Shown here one piece after another: positions 42,682 through 50,063 of a stretch of 64,000 nt of DNA. How positions within the stretch are numbered: the first letter of the stretch is position 1; every line of letters starts with the position of its first letter. This DNA comes from Rhodoferax_B sp049316285 (lineage in GTDB: Bacteria; Pseudomonadota; Gammaproteobacteria; Burkholderiales; Burkholderiaceae_C), in assembly GCF_049316285.1 (NCBI RefSeq), contig NZ_JBMOXA010000002.1, positions 305,725 to 369,724 on the forward strand. The letters are read 5' to 3'. The notes beneath the pieces are model-generated. The model was not told the origin of the DNA. It saw only the letters and a program-made list of their open reading frames with translations, and did no database searches. The position numbers were made by a program, and so were the translations under genes.

Positions 42682-44555
42682 GCGGCGGCTTTCTGCGGTT
42701 TCAGCGTATGGGGCAGGGTGTCGGCATGCAGCGCCTGCACCGTGGCATCGCGGTGCTTCAGCACGGCGCGTTGGTTGATCGAGCCTTTGTCGGTGACCTC
42801 GCCCTTGTCTATGGACGGGGCATCACTTTCCAGATGCGCGCGGGCAATGCGGTTGGCGCTGCCTGTGCTGCTGGCCGAAAGGGTGTTGAGCAACTCTTGG
42901 AAGAAGGCTTGCACGGGTGCGCTGTCTAGGACTTCGCGCAGGCTTGCGTCTTTCGCCAAGCCCGCCAGCGTGCGCACTTTTTGTGTGGGGAAAATCAGTG
43001 CGCCCACTTCCTTGAGGTTGAGACCGGTGAGCACCACGTCCTGCACATAAGGTGCGCCCGCGGTGGTGATCCTGGCGCGCAACGGGCCCACGCTGACAAA
43101 GGTGCCGGTGGCGAGTTTGAAGTCTTCGGCAATACGCCCGTCAAAACGCAGGCCACGGTGGATGTTGTGCTCGTCTATCCAACCCACGGCGTCGCCGGTG
43201 CTGAAGAAACCTTCTTCGTCAAACGCCTCTGCCGTGGCTTCGGGGTTGCGCCAATAACCGGGCGTGATGTTGGGGCCGCGGTAGCGCACTTCGGTTTTGC
43301 CGTCGATGTCGACCAGCTTGAGTTCTATGCCGGGTGCGGGCAAACCCAGATCGCCAGACTGCACTTCGGGGCCGGTGATGTAGAGCGCAAACGGGCCGGA
43401 TTCGGTCATGCCCAGGCCGGTGCCCATGACGATGCGTTCGCCCACTTCGGCCTCTTGTGTGCGGTGCAGGCTGTCCCATACCGGCTGGGCCAAGGCGGCA
43501 CCGGCGTAGAAGAACATCTTCACACGCGACAGCAGATTGCGCCGCAACTGGGCGTCGGTTTCCATCGCCTGGGCGATGGCTTCAAAACCGGTGGGCACGT
43601 TGAAGTACACGGTGGGCGCAATCTCGCGCAGGTTGCGCAGGGTCTCGGCCATGCCAGCGGGTGTGGGTTTGCCGTCGTCGATGTAGAGTGTGCCGCCGTT
43701 GTCGAGCACGATGCCTACGTTGTGGTTGCCACCAAAGGTGTGGTTCCACGGCAGCCAGTCGATTAACACCGGTGGCTCGTCGCCCAGCGCCGGAATGCAG
43801 TGGCGCAGTTGCTCTTGGTTGGCGCACCACATGCGGTGAGTGTTGATCACCGCCTTGGGCAGCTTGGTCGAGCCCGAGGTGAACAAAAACTTGGTGATGG
43901 TGTCGGGGCCGGTGGCGGCCATCGCGGCGTCTACCGCAGCGCTGGCGGCTGTGTTTAGCAAGGCATCAAGCGTGGTGGTGGCGCGGCCATCGATCATCCC
44001 TTCGCCCAGCACCACTTCAGCATCGGCTGGCACGGCTTGTGTGATGGCGCGGCCATAACGTTTTGCGTCGGCGGCGAACACCAGGCCGGGTGTCAACGCG
44101 CCAAAAACGTGGCGCAGTTTCTCGTAGTCCTGGCTCACGGTGGAGTAGGCCGGCGAGACCGGGCAGTAAGGCACACCGGCGACCAGACAGCCCAGCGCGA
44201 TCAACGCGTGCTCTATGCTGTTTTCGCTGAGGATGGCCACGGGGCGTTCGGCGCTCAGGCCGCGGTCGAGCAGCGCCTGGGCGATGCTGCGTGCGTGTTG
44301 CAGCGCCTGGGCGTAGCTCACGCGCACCCAGTCGCCGGTGGTGCCGTCAAGCAGGCGTTCGCGGCGGGCGATGAAGGTGGTGTCGGGTTGTGTGGCGGCC
44401 CAGTGATGCAGTCGGTCGGTCATGCGTTCCACAAACGGCTGCAACGTGGCATCGGCCCGTAGGTAACGCACACCGGGCGCACCTTCGCGCACCACGCCGC
44501 GTGTCACGCCGAAGGTCAGCGGACGGTATTTGATCTGACCGGCTGCGTTGCTCAT
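42678..44555 (-). CDS. feruloyl-CoA synthase (acyl-CoA ligase)
   Basis: A 625-residue ANL-superfamily ligase of the length usual for bacterial feruloyl-CoA synthetases. The AMP-binding P-loop reads FLFTSGSTKLPKAVINTH; GLGMTESGPFALY, GYWRNPEATAEAFDEEGFFSTGDAVGW and GLRFDGRIAEDFKL follow. It would convert ferulate, coumarate or related acids plus ATP and CoA to the CoA thioester. The ATG at 44555 overlaps the crotonase stop; a longer frame reaching 45080 lies inside the crotonase gene and is rejected. It is co-transcribed with crotonase, SnoaL-like and SDR genes. Confidence 0.87.
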   Translation of the reverse strand: MSNAAGQIKYRPLTFGVTRGVVREGAPGVRYLRADATLQPFVERMTDRLHHWAATQPDTTFIARRERLLDGTTGDWVRVSYAQALQHARSIAQALLDRGLSAERPVAILSENSIEHALIALGCLVAGVPYCPVSPAYSTVSQDYEKLRHVFGALTPGLVFAADAKRYGRAITQAVPADAEVVLGEGMIDGRATTTLDALLNTAASAAVDAAMAATGPDTITKFLFTSGSTKLPKAVINTHRMWCANQEQLRHCIPALGDEPPVLIDWLPWNHTFGGNHNVGIVLDNGGTLYIDDGKPTPAGMAETLRNLREIAPTVYFNVPTGFEAIAQAMETDAQLRRNLLSRVKMFFYAGAALAQPVWDSLHRTQEAEVGERIVMGTGLGMTESGPFALYITGPEVQSGDLGLPAPGIELKLVDIDGKTEVRYRGPNITPGYWRNPEATAEAFDEEGFFSTGDAVGWIDEHNIHRGLRFDGRIAEDFKLATGTFVSVGPLRARITTAGAPYVQDVVLTGLNLKEVGALIFPTQKVRTLAGLAKDASLREVLDSAPVQAFFQELLNTLSASSTGSANRIARAHLESDAPSIDKGEVTDKGSINQRAVLKHRDATVQALHADTLPHTLKPQKAAA

Positions 44556-45334
44556 GACTTGCTCACCTTGGCGGCGCGGCCGTCGAGAAACGCACGCACA
44601 CGGTCCTTGGCTTCGGGGGCGCTTTGGGCAATGGCGGCCATCAGGGCTTCGGTCATCAGGCCCTGGTCGGACGGCTGCTCGGCGATGCGCGGCAGGGCGT
44701 GCATCAGCGCATAGTTGGTCAGCGGTGCATTGGTGGCGATGCGTTTGGCCAGTTCCAGCGCCTTGTCGAACGCACTGCCGGTGGGCACCAGGTATTGCGC
44801 AAAACCGGCGCGCTCGCCGTCTTGGGCGTTGTAGACGCGGCCGGTCATCATCATGTCGGTCATGCGCGCCACGCCAATCAGTTTGGGGATGCGCACGGAA
44901 CCACCGCCGCCGACAAAAATGCCGCGCGAGCCTTCGGGCAGGGCGTAGAACGTGGTTTCGTCGGCCACCCGAATGTGGCAGGCGCTGGCCAGCTCCAGGC
45001 CGCCGCCGACCACCGCACCGTGCAAGGCCGCAACCACGGGCACGGGGCCGAACTGCAGGCGTTCCAGGGCGCTGTGCCACATGCGTGAGTGGTGCAGGCC
45101 CTGGCCGGCGTCACGTTCCTTGAGTTCGCTTAAATCGAGGCCGGCGCAGAAGTGTTCACCTTCGCCGTCGATCACGGCCGCACGCACGCTGGCGGGGAAT
45201 TGGTCAAACTGGTCGCGCAGGGCCAGAATCAGTCCGTCGTTTAATGCGTTGCGCTTTTTGCCACGCGTCAAACGCACGACGGCAACTTCCTGTTCTTCGC
45301 CGTGGAGTTCGAAATGGAGATCGGTTGAGGTCAT
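44552..45334 (-). CDS. crotonase/enoyl-CoA hydratase family protein
   Basis: A 260-residue crotonase-fold enzyme. The oxyanion-hole motifs are visible: GEHFCAGLDLSEL and ALHGAVVGGGLELASACHIRVA. The usual hydratase Glu pair is represented by E in PEGSRGIFVGGGGSVRI, where the Gly-rich insert replaces the standard IGLIPGxGGT pattern. It differs from vanillin-forming hydroxycinnamoyl-CoA hydratase-lyase (Ech), which is longer and has a different ending, so simple hydration of the CoA ester is more likely. It is the first gene of the minus-strand operon and divergent from the amidohydrolase. Confidence 0.85.
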   Translation of the reverse strand: MTSTDLHFELHGEEQEVAVVRLTRGKKRNALNDGLILALRDQFDQFPASVRAAVIDGEGEHFCAGLDLSELKERDAGQGLHHSRMWHSALERLQFGPVPVVAALHGAVVGGGLELASACHIRVADETTFYALPEGSRGIFVGGGGSVRIPKLIGVARMTDMMMTGRVYNAQDGERAGFAQYLVPTGSAFDKALELAKRIATNAPLTNYALMHALPRIAEQPSDQGLMTEALMAAIAQSAPEAKDRVRAFLDGRAAKVSKS

Positions 45335-45356
45335 CTGTGTGTTTCTTTCTGGTGTG

Positions 45357-45379
45357 GATTATGGTTATGGAACATAATC
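45357..45379. promoter_or_regulatory. MarR-type operator candidate
   Basis: GATTATG (45357-45363) - 9 bp - CATAATC (45373-45379), perfect 7-bp arms, in the 149-bp gap between the divergent crotonase and amidohydrolase genes. It lies 23 bp before the crotonase start. Its size fits a MarR dimer. Confidence 0.55.
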
Positions 45380-45483
45380 AATTCAAGCGAGCAATTTAGT
45401 TTTTTATTGGGGTTATCCCGTGCTGTTCGCCAACTTGTTTCACGGGTGATTGGCCCGTGCGCTGTTTTGTTTGAGGAGACTTT

Positions 45484-46374
45484 ATGGACTACAAGAATCT
45501 CGTCGCGATTGATATCCACACCCACGCCGAGGTGGGTTGCTGGAACCCGTTTGACAACTACGCCGAAGAGTACGACCGGGCCGCCGACAAGTATTTCAAA
45601 TCGAGCCGCCGGCCCACCATTCCCGAGACGATTGCGTATTACCGCGAACGCAAGATCGGCTTGGTGATGTTCACGGTGGACAGCGAGTCACAGATAGGCC
45701 GGCGCCGCATTCCAAACGAAGAAATCGCCGAAGCTGCGCGTGACAACAGCGACATGATGATCGCCTTTGGCAGCATAGACCCGCACAAGGGCAAGATGGG
45801 CGCACGTGAAGCCGAGCGGCTGATCACCGAACACGGCGTGCGCGGCTTCAAGTTCCACCCCACGGTGCAGGGCTACCATCCTTACGACCGCATGGCCTGG
45901 CCGATTTACGAGGTGATCAACGCGCACAAGCTGCCAGCCATCTTCCACACCGGGCATAGCGGCATTGGCAGCGGCATGCGTTGTGGCGGCGGCCTGCGGC
46001 TGGAGTACAGCAACCCCATGCATCTGGACGATGTGGCGATTGATTTCCCCGACATGCAGATCGTGATGGCGCACCCCAGTTTTCCGTGGCAGGACGAGGC
46101 CTTGAGCGTGGCCACACACAAGCCCAATGTGTGGATAGATTTGTCGGGTTGGAGTCCGAAGTACTTTCCCAAGCAACTGGTGCAATATGCCAACACGCTG
46201 CTCAAAGACCGCATCCTGTTTGGCAGCGACTTCCCGCTGATCACGCCCGACCGCTGGATGAAAGACTTTGAAGACGCGGGCTTCAAGCCCGAGGTGATGC
46301 CCGGCATCTTGAAAGACAACGCCGTGCGTTTGCTGGGGCTGGACAAGGCCGCTGCCAACGCTGCGGCGGTTTAA
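45484..46374 (+). CDS. amidohydrolase family protein (ACMSD/CouO-like)
   Basis: A 296-residue amidohydrolase of the ACMSD/resorcylate decarboxylase branch. Metal-binding residues: HTHAE (H-x-H) near residue 12, H in IFHTGHSG, H in VMAHPSFPW and D in FGSDFPL. Enzymes of this branch decarboxylate aromatic or muconic acids, and CouO-type members were proposed to cleave beta-ketoacyl-CoA in actinobacterial hydroxycinnamate degradation. Divergent from the Fcs operon, it could perform the hydrolytic (retro-Claisen) step that yields vanillate or 4-hydroxybenzoate. It has a GAGGAGAC ribosome-binding site. Its stop overlaps the convergent SRAP gene by 4 bp. Confidence 0.83.
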   Translation: MDYKNLVAIDIHTHAEVGCWNPFDNYAEEYDRAADKYFKSSRRPTIPETIAYYRERKIGLVMFTVDSESQIGRRRIPNEEIAEAARDNSDMMIAFGSIDPHKGKMGAREAERLITEHGVRGFKFHPTVQGYHPYDRMAWPIYEVINAHKLPAIFHTGHSGIGSGMRCGGGLRLEYSNPMHLDDVAIDFPDMQIVMAHPSFPWQDEALSVATHKPNVWIDLSGWSPKYFPKQLVQYANTLLKDRILFGSDFPLITPDRWMKDFEDAGFKPEVMPGILKDNAVRLLGLDKAAANAAAV

Positions 46375-47069
46375 AACAAACCCTTGGGAATCTTGTCCGC
46401 CTTGGTTTCCAGTGGATTCGCGGTCAGCCAGTTGGCCGGGTACTGGCGCATGAATTCCTTGGCCTTCTCTATGCGCACCGTGAGCCAGGCATCAACCGCG
46501 CCTTCGTTGAGGATGACCGGCATGAAGCCGTCGTTACCCGCAGGCTTGTAGCGGCGCATCAAGGCGTGGCTATTGCTGTTGACCGTCAGCAGGGTGTAGC
46601 TCAACAACGGCTCGCCTTCGGGCCCGCTCCAACTGGCCCACAGGCCGGCCACGGCCATGGGTTTGCCGTCGACACGCGAGATGCGTGTGGGCACGGCCTT
46701 GCCGCTGCGCAAGTCGTCCACCCAGAAGGCCTGCATGGGCACGATGCAGCGCTGGTTCTGCAGCCAGGCATCGCGAAAGTTCTTCGAATTGGCGGCGGTC
46801 TCGGCGACGGCATTGACCAGCTTGGTGGCGCGCAGCTTGCCATCGGATGCGGACTTGACCCAGTGCGGCACCAGGCCCCATTGGGCCGGGATGAGTTCGC
46901 GGGTGATGGTCGCGCCCTCGGGTGCGTCAGCCTCTGCGGGCCGTGCGCGTATACACAGCCCCGGCTTGCGCGGCCACATGTCGCGCGCACCCAATGCGGC
47001 GGGCGGCGCCACGTGAAAGGCTTCGGTAAAGGATTCGGCGCGTTGTATGGTTTCGTAATGGGTGCTCAT
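46371..47069 (-). CDS. degenerate SRAP/YedK-like protein lacking catalytic Cys
   Basis: A 232-residue protein with the SRAP (HMCES/YedK) fold. Normal members start MCGR; Cys2 covalently traps abasic DNA, helped by an Asn, a Glu (in FYEW) and a His (in H-x-R-M-P). Here the start is MSTHYE, so Cys2 is Ser. The Asn is kept (LVNAVAET). The Glu region reads FWVDD (Glu to Val), and the His region reads NDGFMPVIL (His to Asp). The rest (QWGLVPHW, FRDAW, RCIVP, LLTVNS) is typical. The protein can therefore hardly crosslink abasic sites as YedK does. It may bind DNA or act in another way. It is tail-to-tail with the amidohydrolase. Confidence 0.82.
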   Translation of the reverse strand: MSTHYETIQRAESFTEAFHVAPPAALGARDMWPRKPGLCIRARPAEADAPEGATITRELIPAQWGLVPHWVKSASDGKLRATKLVNAVAETAANSKNFRDAWLQNQRCIVPMQAFWVDDLRSGKAVPTRISRVDGKPMAVAGLWASWSGPEGEPLLSYTLLTVNSNSHALMRRYKPAGNDGFMPVILNEGAVDAWLTVRIEKAKEFMRQYPANWLTANPLETKADKIPKGLF

Positions 47070-47138
47070 GCCGGCATGGTAGCCGCCGCCGGGCCGCGCG
47101 CTGCCGATGTGCTCACGTCAACATCCATTTGCTGGCTC

Positions 47139-48353
47139 TCAGGCCTCCCAGCGCAAGGGCACACGTTCTGTGAGCATCTGCAGTTGCGGCAAGTGCAACT
47201 GCAGGCCCAGGCCGTGGCCCTTGGGCAGCACGGTCTGGCCGTGTTCAATCGGCGCGAAGGCCGGCGTCACCAAGGCTTGAAACAGCGGGCTTTCGTCAAA
47301 TTGCATCTCCAGCATGTCGAATGCCGGCAGCACACTGGCCAGATGCAAGCTGGCGGCATGGCAGATGGGCCCGCTAGGGTTGTGGGGCGACACCTGCACG
47401 CCGAGCGCCGCGCAGTGCTGCGCCAGGCGCAACATCTCCGCCATGCCGCCGACATACTTCACATCGGGCATCACCACGTCGTAGGCGCCGGCTTCGCAGT
47501 AAGGGCGAAAGCTGTCCCAGCCTATGTTTTCTTCCAGGCCAGCAAGGCGCACACCTTGCGCGTTGGCTTGTGTGCGCAGACGTGTCAAGGCGGGAATGTT
47601 CTCCGGCACCTCGGGTAGCGGGCACTCGACCCAATACACGCCAAGTGCCGCCGCCGCGTCGTTGAGGTGCCGCGCCGTGGCCTCGTCAAAGCGCCAATGG
47701 CAGTCGACCATGAGGCGCGCCTGCGGCCCCACCACCTCGCGCACCGCGGCCACGCGCGCCAGCCCGGCTTGCATGGCTTGCACACCGTTGCCCTGGGCGC
47801 ATAGGCTGGTGTTGACTTCGTCAAACGGCGCCAGTTTGTAGGCGTTGAACCCGGCGGCCTGTGCCGTGGCGGCGCTCTGCGCAAAACCCTGGGGGCTGCG
47901 CAAAACCGTGCGCCGGTTGATGTTGGCGTAGACCGGAATGTGCTCGCGTAGCGCGCTTGGTGATGCGCCCGATGGTGTCGCCGCCAACCCTTGTGCCGCA
48001 TGCTGCGCCAATACTTTTGCCAACGGTTGTTGCAGGCGCTGAGCGTGTAGCGACCACAAGGCCTGGTCGATGGCACTGATGATTGCCGCCTGCGGCAAAT
48101 CGGCCGGTGCCGCTTTTTCTGCCAGCGCCCAGGGTTCCAGCGGCCTGGCTGTTGGCAGCAGTGCCGGGAACAGCCGGGCTGCGGTGGCCGTCAGTGCGTC
48201 CTCCTGGCCGTTGAGGGTGGCCTCAGCTTCGCCGGTCAGGCCGTCGTAGGTGCACAGCTGCACAAAGCACCAAATGGTTTTCGGGCTGATACGGGCGGTG
48301 TGCAGAGTCGCGCAGCGCAGGTGGGGCAGGGGAAGGCGGCTGACGGCGGTCAT
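47139..48353 (-). CDS. mandelate racemase/muconate lactonizing (enolase superfamily) enzyme
   Basis: A 404-residue enolase-superfamily enzyme. The barrel carries a Lys in NAYKLAPFDEV, metal ligands in LMVDCHWRF (Asp), VECPLPE (Glu) and LEENIGWD (Glu), and the catalytic His in SPHNPSGPI. This arrangement (the K-x-x-P-F-D form plus His on the seventh strand) resembles sugar-acid dehydratases such as galactonate, fuconate or arabonate dehydratase. It could supply 2-keto-3-deoxy acids for the FAH-type enzymes at 25116-33587. The 327-bp upstream gap contains two TTTGATCAAA-type palindromes that may regulate it. It is a single-gene unit. Confidence 0.85.
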   Translation of the reverse strand: MTAVSRLPLPHLRCATLHTARISPKTIWCFVQLCTYDGLTGEAEATLNGQEDALTATAARLFPALLPTARPLEPWALAEKAAPADLPQAAIISAIDQALWSLHAQRLQQPLAKVLAQHAAQGLAATPSGASPSALREHIPVYANINRRTVLRSPQGFAQSAATAQAAGFNAYKLAPFDEVNTSLCAQGNGVQAMQAGLARVAAVREVVGPQARLMVDCHWRFDEATARHLNDAAAALGVYWVECPLPEVPENIPALTRLRTQANAQGVRLAGLEENIGWDSFRPYCEAGAYDVVMPDVKYVGGMAEMLRLAQHCAALGVQVSPHNPSGPICHAASLHLASVLPAFDMLEMQFDESPLFQALVTPAFAPIEHGQTVLPKGHGLGLQLHLPQLQMLTERVPLRWEA

Positions 48354-48420
48354 GTGGGCTGGCCGCCGATCACAAATCTCGGCCTTGGTGGCGAACGGTG
48401 CATGGCGGTGTGTCTTTGGA

Positions 48421-48430
48421 TTTGATCAAA
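48421..48430. promoter_or_regulatory. TTTGATCAAA palindrome 1
   Basis: Perfect 10-bp palindrome 67 bp upstream of the enolase-superfamily gene start. It shares TTTGATCAAA with the longer palindrome centred 51 bp away. Both lie in an unusually AT-rich stretch of the 48354-48680 gap, which has no gene. Confidence 0.5.
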
Positions 48431-48467
48431 TGAATCGATAAATTAACATGATTTTTCTTTGAATTGA

Positions 48468-48485
48468 ATTTTTTGATCAAAAAAT
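48468..48485. promoter_or_regulatory. TTTGATCAAA palindrome 2 (18 bp)
   Basis: ATTTTTTGATCAAAAAAT, a perfect 18-bp palindrome in the gap between the divergent enolase-superfamily and MurA-like genes. With palindrome 1 it could bind one dimeric regulator at two places and affect both promoters. Confidence 0.5.
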
Positions 48486-48680
48486 CCGTTTGTCTTCACG
48501 CCGCATCTGGTTTCGCAGCACCGCCCCAGACGGCGCGCAAGCTTGCCGCGCCGAACTGGCAGCTCATCTGAACAGGCTCTTACAGCGCAGCGCACAAGAA
48601 GGCGGACAATGGCGGCTATTTTTTCCCCTGGCGTTGCCTAAAAATGCGCACGCTAGCCCCCCGTTCACCCTGGTTTCAAC

Positions 48681-49982
48681 ATGTCCAATCTCATCGTTCA
48701 CGGCGGTACACCGCTACGCGGTCGCATCACGCCGTCGGCCAACAAAAACGCCGTGTTGCCGGTGTTGTGTGCCACGCTGCTCACGCGTGAGCCCCTGCGC
48801 CTGCTGGGCGTGCCGGACATCACCGACGTACGCAAGATCCTGGAGATCTTTCGCACACTGGGTAGCCATGTCCACATGGACCACGCCAGCGGCACGCTGG
48901 AGTTGCACCACCAAAACACGACATTTGATGCGGCGCAGCACCGCCTGCCCGAGGAGATGCGCTCGTCCATCATGCTGGTGCCGCCGCTGTTGGCGCGATT
49001 TGGCGTGGCCCGGCTCGAAGACAACGTGAAGGGCTGCACCCTGGGTGTGCGCGAGATCGACCCACACGTCGACGTGTTTCGCCGCTTTGGCAGCCAGGTC
49101 GAGCGCGCCGATGGTTCACTGATCGTGCGCACACCCGGCCGTCTGACCCCGACCAATCACTGGCTCGACTACGCTTCGGTGACGACCACCGAAAACTTCG
49201 TGTTGTGTGCTGCCGCAGCCGATGGCACCTCCACCCTCACCAATGCGGCGTGTGAACCACACGTGCAGGAGTTCTGCCGCTTCATGGTGATGATGGGCGC
49301 ACGCATAGATGGCATGGGCACCTCGCGTGTCACGGTGCATGGTGGTGCCCAGCTCGGCGGCGGCGAATTCCGTTTCGACGAAGACTTTCATGAGATCACC
49401 ACCTTCCTGGCGCTGGGGGCGATCACCGGCGGTGATGTGGTGGTGCGCAACAGCGCGCCGGAGAACTTTCCGCTGATCGACCGCACGTTTGCCAAGTTTG
49501 GCGTGCAGATCGTGCACGAGGACGGCTGGTCGCGTGCCATTCGTAGCGGGCCGCTGAAGGTCGAGACCCCGTTCACCAGCAATGTGCTGACCAAGGTGGA
49601 GGCCGCGCCCTGGCCTTATTTCCCGGTCGACCTGCTGCCCATTTTTATTGCCCTGGGTGTGTGTGCCGAGGGCAACGCCATGTTCTGGAACAAGGTGTAC
49701 GACGGCGCCTTGGGCTGGACTGGTGAGCTGTCGAAATTTGGCGCCCACGTGTTTGCCTCCGACCCCCACCGCATCGTCACCTTTGGCGGGCACAAGCTGA
49801 CGCCCGCCGTGGTGGAGAGCCCCTACATCATTCGCGTGGCAATTGCGCTGTTCATGGTGGCCGCCAGCATAGACGGGCGCTCCGAGATTCGCCACGCCGC
49901 GCCGATTCGCCGTGCTCACCCGCACTTTGTGGAAAACCTGCGCAGCCTGGGTGTGAATGTGGAGTGGACCAGCGAAGAGTGA
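48681..49982 (+). CDS. divergent UDP-GlcNAc 1-carboxyvinyltransferase (MurA) paralogue
   Basis: A 433-residue EPSP synthase-fold protein. Residues corresponding to the E. coli MurA active site are partly kept: Lys-Asn in SANKNAVLP, Arg in EEMRSSIM, the PEP-binding Cys in VKGCTLGVREID, and Asp in FPVDLLP. Other signature parts differ: the second Gly of GGC is replaced (KGC), the region E-N-R becomes WNKVYD and the C-terminal R-G-Y-E region reads RAHPHF. It stands alone, outside the usual ispatial hisA/hisG or division clusters for murA. A catalytically active paralogue with an altered acceptor is plausible; cell-wall murA proper probably lies elsewhere. Confidence 0.8.
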   Translation: MSNLIVHGGTPLRGRITPSANKNAVLPVLCATLLTREPLRLLGVPDITDVRKILEIFRTLGSHVHMDHASGTLELHHQNTTFDAAQHRLPEEMRSSIMLVPPLLARFGVARLEDNVKGCTLGVREIDPHVDVFRRFGSQVERADGSLIVRTPGRLTPTNHWLDYASVTTTENFVLCAAAADGTSTLTNAACEPHVQEFCRFMVMMGARIDGMGTSRVTVHGGAQLGGGEFRFDEDFHEITTFLALGAITGGDVVVRNSAPENFPLIDRTFAKFGVQIVHEDGWSRAIRSGPLKVETPFTSNVLTKVEAAPWPYFPVDLLPIFIALGVCAEGNAMFWNKVYDGALGWTGELSKFGAHVFASDPHRIVTFGGHKLTPAVVESPYIIRVAIALFMVAASIDGRSEIRHAAPIRRAHPHFVENLRSLGVNVEWTSEE

Positions 49983-50019
49983 TGTTGCCGGGCTGATGGG
50001 GCCCAGTAAATTCCAGTAA

Positions 50020-50043
50020 AAAACGCGCCCTCGGGCGCGTTTT
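50020..50043. terminator. terminator between MurA-like gene and Bug gene
   Basis: AAAACGCGCCC (50020-50030) / GGGCGCGTTTT (50033-50043), a GC-rich stem with A/T tracts on both sides. It lies between convergent genes and can serve both. Confidence 0.85.
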
Positions 50044-50063
50044 GCATTTAGGGGCAGTGGTGT

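Noticed and set aside
44556..45080. N-terminal extension of feruloyl-CoA synthase to 45080
   Set aside because: The extension lies wholly inside the crotonase gene and is Arg/Gly-rich; the ATGA overlap at 44552-44555 gives a normal operon junction and the family length.
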